From Pseudomonas fluvialis (lineage in GTDB: Bacteria; Pseudomonadota; Gammaproteobacteria; Pseudomonadales; Pseudomonadaceae): a stretch of DNA of 64,000 nucleotides. The number at the start of each line of letters is the position of its first letter. Positions within the stretch are counted from its first letter, which is position 1. The position numbers and the translations under genes are program-made. Shown in pieces: positions 36,430 through 45,881 of the stretch. The notes below the pieces were generated by a model. It was not told where the DNA came from, ran no database searches, and worked only from the letters and a program-made list of their open reading frames with translations. The DNA is taken from positions 384,265 through 448,264 of the forward strand of contig NZ_JACHLL010000003.1 in the NCBI RefSeq assembly GCF_014207935.1, in the 5' to 3' direction.

Positions 36430-37122
36430 ATGTTCACCCTCACCCACCTCACCACCCCGCCGCCCGAATCGCTGAAAAGCCAGGTGCTGCAGATGGTGGT
36501 CGACTACTTCAGCGACATCAGCCCCGCGCCGCTGACGCCGAGCAACCCGCTGTACCAGCTGTATCAGTACGTGATCGGTTTCGAGGTGCACCTGTACCTG
36601 CAGGCCATGGGCAGCGACGCCGGCAGCGCCCGGCTGATCCTCGCCCTGGATGACGAGGACCCGTCGCAGGTGCTCGGCTTTTCCCTCTACCTGCCCAGCC
36701 CGGACGACCCCGAGGCCTGCACCCTGGTCTATCTGGCCGTGCAGGCCAGCCATCGCCGCCGGGGCATTGCCCGCACCATGCTGCAGCGGATGATCCTGCT
36801 GCATCCCCATGCCGCACTGGCCTGCGTGGCCAGCCAAGTGCCGGTGTTCGAGGCCATGGGCTTTGCCGTGCTCGGCGCACGCGGGCCGCAGGTGCTGATG
36901 AATACCCGTAACCGGGCGTCGGACGGCGGTGTGGCGGTGCAGGACCTGGCGCCGATCTTCCAGTCCAAGGAAGTCCGGCAGATTCACGCCTACCTGCTCA
37001 AGCAGCACGGCAACAAGGCCATGAGCGACGCGGAACGCAAACGCGACCGCCTGCTCGATCAGCTGGCACGCCAGGCCGCAGCACTGGCAGAAGAACGCTG
37101 CAGCAGCGAACGGTTGCACTGA
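36430..37122 (+). CDS. GNAT-family acetyltransferase
   Basis: 230 residues from the ATG at 36430; the same frame is open far upstream but that part is antisense to the methyltransferase gene. The acetyl-CoA binding signature VYLAVQASHRRRGIARTMLQ lies near residues 101-120, with the R-R-G-I-A pyrophosphate loop. A Lys/Arg- and Glu-rich helical tail (AERKRDRLLDQLARQ) extends past the domain. Substrate unknown. It is convergent with the LysR gene, only 7 bp apart. Confidence 0.85.
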   Translation: MFTLTHLTTPPPESLKSQVLQMVVDYFSDISPAPLTPSNPLYQLYQYVIGFEVHLYLQAMGSDAGSARLILALDDEDPSQVLGFSLYLPSPDDPEACTLVYLAVQASHRRRGIARTMLQRMILLHPHAALACVASQVPVFEAMGFAVLGARGPQVLMNTRNRASDGGVAVQDLAPIFQSKEVRQIHAYLLKQHGNKAMSDAERKRDRLLDQLARQAAALAEERCSSERLH

Positions 37123-37129
37123 GCATTGA

Positions 37130-38044
37130 TCAGTCGGGCATTATCGGCAAATCGGACTCATCCTGCTGGTTCAGCAGAAGGCGGTGCAATTCAGCCGCTC
37201 CAGGAGAAAGACTGTGTCCGGCCAGTGTCACGATGCCATAAGCCGACCCCTGAGCCATCCGCGCCCCCTCCAGCCGGAGAGTTGCCAGCCGACCGGCACT
37301 GACATCATGCGCCACCACATCCCAGGGGGCGATGCTCAGTACATGACTCTGTGACACCAGCTCCTTGAGTACCATAAAGTTGTCGCACTCGATACTCAGT
37401 GCCTCCCGACCACTGACTGCACGCAACGCATGACTGATCTCGGCAGGCAGCTGAGTACTCGCCAACGGATAAGCCAACACATCCGGCAGCCTCAGTGGAT
37501 GGCAGTCCAGAAGCGGATGCTGCGGACTGCAAAACAGCACACCTGGGTATGAGGGCAAGGGGTTCACGCTCAGTAGGGGATCCCCACGTAGCTCTCGGAC
37601 GTCCGCCACGAAGATCTCAAGCTGTCCTTGCAACAGCCGCTCTCGCAGTTGCTGCCAGTTATCAATCAGCAAGCGCAAATGCACTGCAGGATGAAGCTCG
37701 GCAAAGCGCCCTAGCACCCGCGGTACTAACCGGGCTGCTGGAAAAGGACCTGCTCCCAGATGCAGCTCACCACTAGCCAGATTACCAAGCTGGCTGACCG
37801 CATTGGTCAACGCACGGCTACCGGCCAGCAGGCGCTGGGCATGCTCCAGCACTAGCCGGCCATGAGCAGTCAAGCTGATGCCTCGGCTATGTCGGTCAAC
37901 CAGCACACACCCCAAACTTCCCTCCAGGCCCTGAATACTGCGGCTGAAGGCCGGCTGGCTAAGATGTACCGCTTCGGCGGCTCGGGCGAAATGGCCGTGC
38001 TCGGCTAATGCCACAAAATGACGAAGTTGACGCAAATCGCTCAT
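37130..38044 (-). CDS. LysR-family regulator of the adjacent sulfatase operon
   Basis: 304 residues from the ATG at 38042-38044; an in-frame GTG three codons earlier is possible. Helix-turn-helix: LRQLRHFVALAEHGHFARAA followed by LSQPAFSRSIQGLEGSLG (residues about 3-45). The effector domain follows with the usual LysR pattern (GELHLGAGPFPAARLVP). It is divergent from the DUF1302 gene with about 100 bp between, the standard arrangement for a LysR protein and its target. The inducer is presumably the operon's substrate or a metabolite of it. Confidence 0.9.
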   Translation of the reverse strand: MSDLRQLRHFVALAEHGHFARAAEAVHLSQPAFSRSIQGLEGSLGCVLVDRHSRGISLTAHGRLVLEHAQRLLAGSRALTNAVSQLGNLASGELHLGAGPFPAARLVPRVLGRFAELHPAVHLRLLIDNWQQLRERLLQGQLEIFVADVRELRGDPLLSVNPLPSYPGVLFCSPQHPLLDCHPLRLPDVLAYPLASTQLPAEISHALRAVSGREALSIECDNFMVLKELVSQSHVLSIAPWDVVAHDVSAGRLATLRLEGARMAQGSAYGIVTLAGHSLSPGAAELHRLLLNQQDESDLPIMPD

Positions 38045-38058
38045 GCAGTCCACGCATT

Positions 38059-38088
38059 AATTAGCCAACAAAGATGCATTGGAATTAT
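38059..38088. promoter_or_regulatory. Candidate LysR operator
   Basis: In the divergent gap AATTAGCCAA (38059-38068) faces TTGGAATTAT (38079-38088), an imperfect dyad with 10 central bases. LysR proteins bind dyads of this scale near divergent promoters. No convincing -35/-10 pair was identified. Confidence 0.35.
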
Positions 38089-38146
38089 CAGACAATTTCA
38101 CACAGGCTGCACTCACTCCAACAAAAACTAGAACGGAGCGACTCAT

Positions 38147-40006
38147 ATGCCTAACCCCTGCCTAGTCCTGAGCCTATTGCCTGCCGCCTTGCTTGGCAGC
38201 TCCACAGCAACGGCATTCACCTTCGAACTGCTTGACGGCGAAGTCACCGGAAAACTCGACACCACGATGAGCGCAGGCCTCAGCCTGAGCACCGAGGCGC
38301 CCGACGCGACGCTATACACCGGCCCCGATGGTGAGAGGACTGGTCAGAGTGGCGGACGTGGTGTCGGCCCCAATGCCGATAACGGCCGGCTCAATTTCAA
38401 GCAGGGGGATGTGATAGCCAACCCCTACAAGGGCCTGAGCGAACTGGATCTGGAGTACGGCAACATCGGCCTGCGCGTATCAGCTAAGTACTGGTACGAC
38501 CACTGGCTGGAAACCAAAAATGGTCAATTCCGCGACTTTGATGACAGCGGTTACCCATCACTCGCCCGGTTCAAGGGTTTCAGCTGGCTGGACAGCTACC
38601 TGTTCGCCAGTACCGATGTGGCCGAGCGGCCACTGGACCTGCGATTGGGCCGCCAGGCACTGAGCTGGGGCGAAAGCACCTTCATCCAGGGCGGCATCAA
38701 TGCCATCAGCCCTCTGGATCAGAGTGCCTTCAACCGACCCGGGGTGGAAATCAAAGAAGGTCTGCTGCCTGTTGAAATGCTCCAGGCCAGCTATGAACTG
38801 GGGGGAGGCGTCAGTGTCGAGGGTTTCTACCAGTACAACTGGCGCCCCTCCGTAATCGATGGCTGTGGCACCTTCTTTGCCATCACCGATGCAATCCAGC
38901 CGGGCTGCTCGCCCGTCTACACCTCAGCCCTGCTCCCCGAGGCCGAACAGCTAAATGGCACTGGTAACGGTGTCCCCGTGGGCGCCAATACCGTGATGAA
39001 GCGCAGTGCTGATGAACTGCCGGATGATAGCGGTCAGTTTGGCATTGCCCTGCGTTACTACGCGGACTGGCTAAACGACACCGAGTTCGGCCTGTACGCG
39101 CTGAATTACCATGCCCGCTTCGTGTACACCAGCGCGACGGCCGCCAACCCACAGGTCTATGCGATCGGCTCGCCGGGGCCTGCGGCCGACTTTTTCACCG
39201 GCCGCTATCTGGCCGGCCAGCCGGTGTTTATCGAGGGTGCACGCTACCGGGCCGTCTACCCGGAAGACATTCGTCTCTACGGTGTCAGCTTCAATACCAG
39301 CCTTGATAACGGCCTGGCCGTATCCGGAGAGATCAGTCACCGGCCGAACCTGCCGGTGCAGATCAACGTCAACGACCTCTACGCGGCGGCACTGCTGCAG
39401 GCTGGCAGTCCGGCCACGGCTGTTCTGCTGCCTGGAGGCATGAGCAATCCGGACAACTACGGAGAGGATGTTCAGGGTTACCAGCGGCTGCCGGTGACTC
39501 AGTCTCAGCTCACGCTCAGCCGTTTCTTCAGTCAGATCCTGGGCGCCGAACAGTTGCGGCTGGTCGGCGAAGTGGGACAGGTACACATCGGCAACCTCAA
39601 CTCACTGCGTTTCGGCCGCTCCTCGCTGCTCGGACCGGGTACACCGGTCGGCGGTGGAGCCTGCAACAGCAGCCCCTCGGTGACTCGCCGTTACTGCTCA
39701 CAGGATGGTTACGTCACGACCAACTCCTGGGGTTACCGGCTGCTGGCACAGCTGGATTACAGCGATGTTCTACCCGGAACAGTGATCAGCCCTTCCCTGG
39801 CCTTCCGGCATGACGTCGAAGGTTATTCCTACCAGCCCGCTGGCCCGTTCGAAGAGGGCCAGATGGCCTCAAGTCTAGGTCTGCAACTGGTCTACCGGGA
39901 CCGCTACAAAGCCAACCTGAGCTGGACCAGTTTCTTTGGCAGCAACGACTACAGCACGGTCGACGACCGTGACTATGTGGCTGCCAGCATCAGCCTGAGT
40001 TTCTAA
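38147..40006 (+). CDS. DUF1302-family outer-membrane protein
   Basis: 619 residues with a signal peptide (cleavage near STATA, about residue 23). The mature protein is a large beta-barrel candidate with alternating aromatic strands and a terminal Phe (AASISLSF). DUF1302 signatures include LDTTMSAGLSL near the start, LRLGRQALSWGESTFIQGGI and SPLDQSAFNRPG. Family members usually accompany DUF1329 proteins and are linked to handling of hydrophobic substrates in pseudomonads. First gene of the four-gene operon under the divergent LysR regulator; the DUF1329 gene begins 12 bp after it. Probably the outer-membrane entry step. Confidence 0.88.
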   Translation: MPNPCLVLSLLPAALLGSSTATAFTFELLDGEVTGKLDTTMSAGLSLSTEAPDATLYTGPDGERTGQSGGRGVGPNADNGRLNFKQGDVIANPYKGLSELDLEYGNIGLRVSAKYWYDHWLETKNGQFRDFDDSGYPSLARFKGFSWLDSYLFASTDVAERPLDLRLGRQALSWGESTFIQGGINAISPLDQSAFNRPGVEIKEGLLPVEMLQASYELGGGVSVEGFYQYNWRPSVIDGCGTFFAITDAIQPGCSPVYTSALLPEAEQLNGTGNGVPVGANTVMKRSADELPDDSGQFGIALRYYADWLNDTEFGLYALNYHARFVYTSATAANPQVYAIGSPGPAADFFTGRYLAGQPVFIEGARYRAVYPEDIRLYGVSFNTSLDNGLAVSGEISHRPNLPVQINVNDLYAAALLQAGSPATAVLLPGGMSNPDNYGEDVQGYQRLPVTQSQLTLSRFFSQILGAEQLRLVGEVGQVHIGNLNSLRFGRSSLLGPGTPVGGGACNSSPSVTRRYCSQDGYVTTNSWGYRLLAQLDYSDVLPGTVISPSLAFRHDVEGYSYQPAGPFEEGQMASSLGLQLVYRDRYKANLSWTSFFGSNDYSTVDDRDYVAASISLSF

Positions 40007-40017
40007 GGAGTTCGTTT

Positions 40018-41358
40018 ATGTTTCGCTACTGCTTGCTTGCCTTGTCGCTCTGCAGCTCTGCACTGCTGGCTGCCGTTACCGAAGACCAGGCAGCCCGTCT
40101 AGGTCAGGACCTGACTCCGTTGGGTGCCGAGAAGGCCGCCAGCGCCGATGGCAGCATTCCTGCCTGGGATGGCGGTTTGCCGGCCAAACCAGAGGCACTG
40201 CACAAAGACGGCAGCCTGACTGATCCCTTCAGTGCCGATCAACCGCTTTACCGGGTCGATAACGGTAATCTGTCGCAGTACACCAACCTCCTCAGCCCGG
40301 GCCTGCAGGCGCTACTCAAACACCACCCGCAGAGTTTCTACCTGCAGGTATACCCCTCACGCCGCAGCGCCTCCTACCCTGAGCCGCTGTACCAGGCCAC
40401 CGCCGAAAATGCCCGCAAGACCACACTGGCCAACGAGGGCAATGGTCTGCTGCATTACCGCCAGGGTATCCCCTTCCCCGTACCGGCCAGCGCACTGGAG
40501 GTTTTGTGGAATCATATCGCCCGCTACCGGGGCGACAGCATCCGGGCCATTTCCAATCAGGCGCTGGTACAACGTAATGGGGATAACGCCCGGTACCGGG
40601 TCGAGACCCACGTGAATTTCGCTCCCTCCATCAGCGATCTGCAGGCAGACGACAACCTGTTGTTCCTCTATAAGGCCAAGACGCTTGAACCAGCCATGGC
40701 GGCCGGCAATATCTACCTGGTCCATGAAACCCTTGATCAGGTGAAGGAACCCCGCCGGGCCTGGGTTTACAATGCCGGCCAGCGCCGCGTTCGCCGGGCT
40801 CCGACCCTCGCCTACGACAGCCCCGGCACCAACAGCTCTGGTCTGAAAACCGCCGACAACATGGACATGTTCAATGGCGCGCCTGACCGTTACGACTGGA
40901 CGCTGCTGGGCAAGCGGGAACTGCTACTGCCCTACAACAGCTACCAGCTCTACGCTCGGGGCCAGTCTTACGAACAACTGCTGCAGCAGGGACACCTGAA
41001 CCCGCAGCGGCTGCGCTTTGAAAAACATCGGGTGTGGGTGATCGAGGGCAGGCTCAAGCCGGGGCAGCGTCACGTCTACAGCAAGCGCACTTTCTTCATC
41101 GACGAAGACAGCTGGCAGATTGGGCTGGCTGATCACTACGACAGCCGCGGCAGCTTATGGCGAGTTTCACTGGGCTATGCCATGAACTTTTACTCGCACC
41201 AGATCCCCTGGGGCGCAATGGAGAGCATTCATGATCTGGCCAGCGGACAATACCTTGTCAGCGGCATGACCAACATGGAGCGCGGAGCCATTCAGTTCAA
41301 TGTACCCGCCAGCAAGGCTGACTATGAACCCGGCGCACTGCGCCGCTGGGGTCGCTGA
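40018..41358 (+). CDS. DUF1329-family periplasmic or outer-membrane protein
   Basis: 446 residues with a signal peptide ending LLAAV. Typical features are LTPLGAEKAASADGSIPAWDGGLP near the N-terminus and, later, RRAWVYNAGQRRVRRAP, DNMDMFNGAPDRYDW and KRTFFIDEDSW, the pattern known in DUF1329 (LolB-like fold proposed). It pairs with the upstream DUF1302 gene, as in many proteobacteria. Its role is probably to bind or pass a lipophilic ligand between outer membrane and periplasm; this is inference. Confidence 0.88.
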   Translation: MFRYCLLALSLCSSALLAAVTEDQAARLGQDLTPLGAEKAASADGSIPAWDGGLPAKPEALHKDGSLTDPFSADQPLYRVDNGNLSQYTNLLSPGLQALLKHHPQSFYLQVYPSRRSASYPEPLYQATAENARKTTLANEGNGLLHYRQGIPFPVPASALEVLWNHIARYRGDSIRAISNQALVQRNGDNARYRVETHVNFAPSISDLQADDNLLFLYKAKTLEPAMAAGNIYLVHETLDQVKEPRRAWVYNAGQRRVRRAPTLAYDSPGTNSSGLKTADNMDMFNGAPDRYDWTLLGKRELLLPYNSYQLYARGQSYEQLLQQGHLNPQRLRFEKHRVWVIEGRLKPGQRHVYSKRTFFIDEDSWQIGLADHYDSRGSLWRVSLGYAMNFYSHQIPWGAMESIHDLASGQYLVSGMTNMERGAIQFNVPASKADYEPGALRRWGR

Positions 41359-41361
41359 GTG

Positions 41362-42738
41362 ATGCCCGTGCTCAAGCGCTGGGCCATCCGCTCGATGGTG
41401 GCCATCATATTTACCTCGCTGGGCTGTGCCTCACTGATCTACATGCAACGCGACACCATTCGCCTGGCCGGACTCAGCTATGTGTACGGCTACCCGCTGG
41501 TGCTCAGCGCCCTGACCCAGGACAGTTTCAGTCGAGACATGGCCCCACTCAACCAACTGGTGCATGTTCCGGCCTTTCCGGATGCCAGCTTCCGGGAGGT
41601 TGTGCGACCCAATGTCGACACCCTCTACTCACTGGCCTGGCTGGATATGCAGCAGGGGCCCTGGGTGCTCCAGATACCGGCGACCGAGCGCTATCAACTG
41701 ATTCAGCTACTCGATGGCTGGAGCAATGTGTTCGCCAGCCTCGGCCCACGAACCAGCGGTCGGGAAGCACAGCAGCTTCTGCTGGCCGGACCGCACTGGC
41801 AGGGTGAGGTGCCTGCGGGCATGCAACTGTTGCGTGCCCCCACACGGCTGGCCTGGATGCTCAGCCGCATTCAGACCAACGGAAGCAGTGACTACCCTGC
41901 CGTGCATACGATCCAGCAGCAGTTGAGGCTCTCCAGCCTGGGCGACTGGAAGGCCGGACACCAGGTTCCTGGGCAGATCATGCGCCGCACCGTAAGCCCT
42001 CAGGAGCCTCCGCTGTATCAGATGCGCAACATGAGTGCCGAACAGTTTTTCACCCGGCTATCGGCACTGCTGGCAGACAACCCTCCGGCCGCTGCAGATG
42101 CACCTGCCATTGAGAATCTTCAACAACTGGGAGTCAACGCCGCTTCCCCTGTTGAGCACTGGAGTTTGTTACGACGCTGCGCAGCTGCACTGGGCATCTG
42201 GCTGGCTGAACGGGAAATGCGCAACGGGCTTATCCAGCAGAAAGGCGGACTCACTGGCTGGCGACAACCGCCGATGAACATTGGCGCATACGGCACCGAC
42301 TATGGTCTGCGCGCCGTAGTGTCCATGGTCGGTTTTGGCGCCAATCTCGCAGCTGATGCGGTGTACCTCAATGCCACGGAGGACATGCACGGGGAAACAC
42401 TTCAGGGGGGACGGCGATATCGCCTGCATTTTGCGACCGGACAACTCCCTCCGGTCAAGGCCTTCTGGTCGATCACCGCCTACGACAGTGATGGCTTTCT
42501 GATTGCCAATCCTGAAAACCGCTACGCCCTCGGCGACCGCGATCCACTGCAGCACAACCCAGACGGCTCACTGGACCTGTATCTGCAATCCGAACCACCT
42601 GCTCAAGAACATCGCCCCAACTGGCTGCCTATCCCCACCCAGGGCACGTTCAGCCTCACCGCACGGCTCTACTGGCCGCAGGACAGTATTCTCAATGGTC
42701 ACTGGCAAATGCCAGGCCTGACAAGACAGGAGCACTGA
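41362..42738 (+). CDS. DUF1254/DUF1214-domain protein
   Basis: 458 residues from the ATG at 41362 (a GTG one codon earlier is possible), 3 bases after the DUF1329 stop. An N-terminal membrane anchor or signal (SMVAIIFTSLGCASLIYMQ) includes an LGC lipobox-like triplet. The DUF1254 part shows YVYGYPLVLSAL, VVRPNVDTLYSLAWLDM and LLDGWSNVFASLGPRT; the DUF1214 part shows YGLRAVVSMVGFGANLAADAVY and FWSITAYDSDGFLI. Function is unknown in general; the domain pair occurs in secreted or envelope proteins. Part of the LysR-linked operon. Confidence 0.87.
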   Translation: MPVLKRWAIRSMVAIIFTSLGCASLIYMQRDTIRLAGLSYVYGYPLVLSALTQDSFSRDMAPLNQLVHVPAFPDASFREVVRPNVDTLYSLAWLDMQQGPWVLQIPATERYQLIQLLDGWSNVFASLGPRTSGREAQQLLLAGPHWQGEVPAGMQLLRAPTRLAWMLSRIQTNGSSDYPAVHTIQQQLRLSSLGDWKAGHQVPGQIMRRTVSPQEPPLYQMRNMSAEQFFTRLSALLADNPPAAADAPAIENLQQLGVNAASPVEHWSLLRRCAAALGIWLAEREMRNGLIQQKGGLTGWRQPPMNIGAYGTDYGLRAVVSMVGFGANLAADAVYLNATEDMHGETLQGGRRYRLHFATGQLPPVKAFWSITAYDSDGFLIANPENRYALGDRDPLQHNPDGSLDLYLQSEPPAQEHRPNWLPIPTQGTFSLTARLYWPQDSILNGHWQMPGLTRQEH

Positions 42739-42740
42739 GC

Positions 42741-44432
42741 ATGCAGCGTCGTGATCTGCTGAAATGGGCCGGCATACTGCCAGCCGCCGGCCTCGCCCGC
42801 CTTGGTCCCGCGGCGCAGAAGCGCGCCGGCAAACGCCCCAATCTGCTGCTGATTGTCACCGACCAGCAACAGGCCCATCGAGACCTGCCTGAGAGCATCC
42901 CACTGCCGGGGCACGAACGGCTACTTGCTCGTGGCGTCAGTCTGGGCAACTTTCATGTCAACACAACACCCTGCTCACCTTCCCGCTCGGTGCTGTTCAC
43001 CGGTCAGCACACCCAGCATACGGGCATCACCGCCAATCTGGGACTGCCACCCTTTCGCGAGCTGTCACCCGACATCCCTACGTTAGGACATCTGCTGCGC
43101 GAACAGGGCTATCTGACTGCCTACAAGGGGAAATGGCATCTTTCCCCCATACACCATACGGACAACCTGACCTATGGCGTGGCTGAACCCACCCGTGAGG
43201 CGCTGCAGCCTTACGGCTTCGCCGACTACAACCTCAACGGAGATCCCCATGGTTCACTGATGACCGGCTTCACCTTCGACAAGGTGACGGCGAGTGACAC
43301 TGCCGAATGGCTGTATCGTCACCGTGACGACGAGCAACCGTGGTTTCTGGCCGTCAACTTCGTGAACCCCCATGACATCATGTTCTACAGCTCCGGGCTC
43401 CGCCAGGAACAGTCACGGCTGCGCCGCTATCTGATGGGGCCTATCAGCCCAGGACCGCAAACAGGCCTATACGAAAAGCACTGGGATCTGCCACTGCCTG
43501 AGAGCTTCTACCATGACGATCTGTCACAGAAGCCCTGGGCGCAACGAGCCGATGCATCCTTGTGCAACCATCTGTACGGAACTCTGGAAGACGAAGCAGC
43601 CTGGCGCGGCCTGCAGAGCTACTACTTCAACTGCGTCCGGGACGTTGACCAAAACATCGAGCAGGTACTGCTGGCACTGGAGAAAACCGGTCAACTGGAC
43701 AATACGGTAGTGATCCTGACGGCGGACCACGGTGAAATGGCCGGCGCACACCGGCTGCGCCAAAAGGGACCGCACATGTACAAGGAGAACACCCGGGTAA
43801 ACTTTATTGTGAGACATCCGGATATCAGCCAGGGCTTCAGCAGCGAAGCACTCGGCTCAACGATCGACATTGTGCCCACCCTCCTGGAGCTGGCCGGGCT
43901 GGACCCGGCAAGCCAGCAGGAACGCTACCCGCAACTGGCCGGGGTCAGTCTGGCAGAGAGCATTGGCGGGAACTCGCGCCAGTCACTGCGCGACCGGCGC
44001 GGCCACCTGTTCAACTACGGCGTGACCATGTACGTGGATCCTGAGTTTACCGAAGCCATCCTTCGCAACCACGATCAGGTCACCCCATGGGCCATGATTG
44101 CTCAATCCCTGAGTCAGCTTCAGCTTGGCCCATCGCTGCATAATCGAGCCCTGCTTCGCGGCATTCATGATGGCCGCTATAAGTTCGCCCGCTACTTTGC
44201 GCCTTCAGACCATCACCGGCCAGACGACTTCGACACGCTTCTGACCCGCAATGATCTGGAGCTGTACGACACAGTTCAGGATCCGCATGAGCTCAACAAC
44301 CTAGCCTACCAGCCGGAACAGCATCGGCCTCTGATCGAGCAACTGAACACCCGTCTCAACGACCTGATCAAACAAGAAGTGGGGGCCGATGCCGGCGCCG
44401 AGCACCCGGGGCCGGATTTCCTGTACAGCTGA
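42741..44432 (+). CDS. Formylglycine-dependent sulfatase
   Basis: Hydrolyses sulfate esters. 563 residues, starting 2 bases after the preceding stop. The N-terminus MQRRDLLKWAGILPAAGLAR resembles a twin-arginine signal, so export folded is likely. The active-site cysteine is Cys-78 in TTPCSPSRSVLFTGQ, the C-x-P-S-R motif converted to formylglycine. Metal ligands are VTDQQ (Asp-41) near the start and LTADHGEMAGAH in the middle; KGKWHLSP matches the family's Lys/His substrate contacts. It is not an obvious choline sulfatase. The sulfated substrate is probably what the operon imports; no maturation enzyme gene is nearby. Confidence 0.92.
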   Translation: MQRRDLLKWAGILPAAGLARLGPAAQKRAGKRPNLLLIVTDQQQAHRDLPESIPLPGHERLLARGVSLGNFHVNTTPCSPSRSVLFTGQHTQHTGITANLGLPPFRELSPDIPTLGHLLREQGYLTAYKGKWHLSPIHHTDNLTYGVAEPTREALQPYGFADYNLNGDPHGSLMTGFTFDKVTASDTAEWLYRHRDDEQPWFLAVNFVNPHDIMFYSSGLRQEQSRLRRYLMGPISPGPQTGLYEKHWDLPLPESFYHDDLSQKPWAQRADASLCNHLYGTLEDEAAWRGLQSYYFNCVRDVDQNIEQVLLALEKTGQLDNTVVILTADHGEMAGAHRLRQKGPHMYKENTRVNFIVRHPDISQGFSSEALGSTIDIVPTLLELAGLDPASQQERYPQLAGVSLAESIGGNSRQSLRDRRGHLFNYGVTMYVDPEFTEAILRNHDQVTPWAMIAQSLSQLQLGPSLHNRALLRGIHDGRYKFARYFAPSDHHRPDDFDTLLTRNDLELYDTVQDPHELNNLAYQPEQHRPLIEQLNTRLNDLIKQEVGADAGAEHPGPDFLYS

Positions 44433-44443
44433 TACCTGGATCA

Positions 44444-45295
44444 TCATGGCGCGCCGAACAGGGCCGTCCAGTAGATACCCGCGTCGCTCTTGGGATCGGT
44501 CGCATAGGCCGAGCCCAGCTCACGGAACTGCGGGTTCATCAGGGTGGCGCAGTGACCGGGGCTGGCCAGCCAGCCATCGACCACGCGCCGCGGGGTGTCG
44601 AGGCCGGCGGCGATGCTCTCGCCGATCTGCATACCGCTGTAGCCGCCCAGCTCGGCCCGGTCGCCTGGCGTGCGGCCATCGCGGTCCTTGTGGCTGAAGT
44701 AGTTGCCGTTAGCCATGGAGCGGCTATGGGCCTCGGCCACACTGCCCAGAGTGGCATTCCAGCTCAGCGGCGCGCTGGCCGCGAAGGCCTGAGTGCCGCA
44801 CTGACGGGCCTGGGCCCGCGCCGTATTGATCGCCTCCAGCAGCTTCTGCCCTTCGGCCTGCCAGTCGCCCAGTTTGCCGGCCAGCAGCGGCCGCGCCAGG
44901 ACGATGCGCCAGTCGCGGTCGACCCGGCTGACGCCGATATCGACGAACTGCGGGTCAAGCAGCACCTTGCAGAAACTCTCGCTCAGCGCCTTGAGCGCCG
45001 TCTGCGCCTCGCGCGGGCCGGACAGGTTTATCGACTGCACCCGCATCATCGGGTAGGCCGTGGCATTGAGTTGCGCCTGCAGATCACCGCCGGCACCGAC
45101 CGGCAAAGCCAGGCGGATATCGCTGGTCAACGGCGGCAGTTCTCCACTGCCCTGACCGGCGCACAGCTGCACCTGGCTGCGGTAGGCATTGATCGCCGCA
45201 ATCAGCTGAGCCTCTTCCGCGGCACTGGCACTGCACGCCGCCGCGCCCCCCAACAGCCCCGCCAGCCAGGCAACGGCAACAGAACTCACACGCAT
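44444..45295 (-). CDS. Secreted CAP/SCP-domain protein
   Basis: 283 residues from the ATG at 45293-45295, preceded by AGGAGG; upstream GTG in frame is less likely. A signal peptide ends near ACSASA. The C-terminal half is a CAP domain: LLEAINTARAQARQCG, SVAEAHSRSMANGNYFSHKDRDGRTPGDRA and GYSGMQIGESIAAG, with the two conserved His (HS and HKD). The N-terminal half, residues 28-140, lacks a recognised domain. Its function in bacteria is not known. It is convergent with the sulfatase gene, 11 bp apart. Confidence 0.85.
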   Translation of the reverse strand: MRVSSVAVAWLAGLLGGAAACSASAAEEAQLIAAINAYRSQVQLCAGQGSGELPPLTSDIRLALPVGAGGDLQAQLNATAYPMMRVQSINLSGPREAQTALKALSESFCKVLLDPQFVDIGVSRVDRDWRIVLARPLLAGKLGDWQAEGQKLLEAINTARAQARQCGTQAFAASAPLSWNATLGSVAEAHSRSMANGNYFSHKDRDGRTPGDRAELGGYSGMQIGESIAAGLDTPRRVVDGWLASPGHCATLMNPQFRELGSAYATDPKSDAGIYWTALFGAP

Positions 45296-45519
45296 GACCA
45301 CCTCCTCGGTTGAATGCCGCCATGATGCTTGATTGCGCGGCTCGCGGGCAGAGCCCAGTGCACAAACAGGCTGCCGATGCAGAGGTAGCCTGCCGCGGCG
45401 AGCAGCGGCACCAGACCCGCGGACAAGTCCGCACAGCCTGCGCGGTTGAATCCCCCGGCGATTGCGCTAGGCTGTGCGCCTTTGCTTGCCCCATCCCCGT
45501 TCATTCAAGGAGTCATCCC

Positions 45520-45801
45520 ATGGCCCGTGCCACTGCCCGTCACATCCTGGTTGCCACTGAAGCCAAGTGCAACGAACTGAAAGCTGCCATCGAAGCCGGT
45601 GCCGACTTCGCCCAGGTCGCCAAGGACAACTCCACCTGCCCGTCCAGCCGCCAGGGCGGCGACCTCGGCTCGTTCGGCCGCGGCCAGATGGTCAAGGAAT
45701 TCGACGCCGTGGTGTTCAGCGCCCCGGTCGGTGTGGTTCAGGGCCCGGTGAAAACCCAGTTCGGTTACCACCTGCTGGAAGTCACCAGCCGTCAGGACTG
45801 A
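45520..45801 (+). CDS. ppiC: Parvulin-type peptidyl-prolyl isomerase PpiC
   Basis: 93-residue cytoplasmic isomerase, the same length as E. coli PpiC. The start at 45520 (MARATARHILVAT) follows AAGGAG; the frame upstream has no coding signal. Parvulin signatures: RHILV at the start, GADFAQVAKDNSTCPS, GGDLGSFGRGQMVKEFD and VKTQFGYHLLEVTSR. Single gene ending at a shared terminator. Confidence 0.95.
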   Translation: MARATARHILVATEAKCNELKAAIEAGADFAQVAKDNSTCPSSRQGGDLGSFGRGQMVKEFDAVVFSAPVGVVQGPVKTQFGYHLLEVTSRQD

Positions 45802-45829
45802 TTGCCGGCCCCGGTTAAATGCCGGGCAT

Positions 45830-45870
45830 GAAAAAACCGCCGGGGCTCGCGCCACCGGCGGTTTTTTTAT
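45830..45870. terminator. Bidirectional terminator between ppiC and the HPF-like gene
   Basis: ACCGCCGG (45836-45843) pairs with CCGGCGGT (45855-45862); six As precede and seven Ts follow it. It can terminate both convergent genes. Confidence 0.9.
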
Positions 45871-45881
45871 GGCCTGAACAA

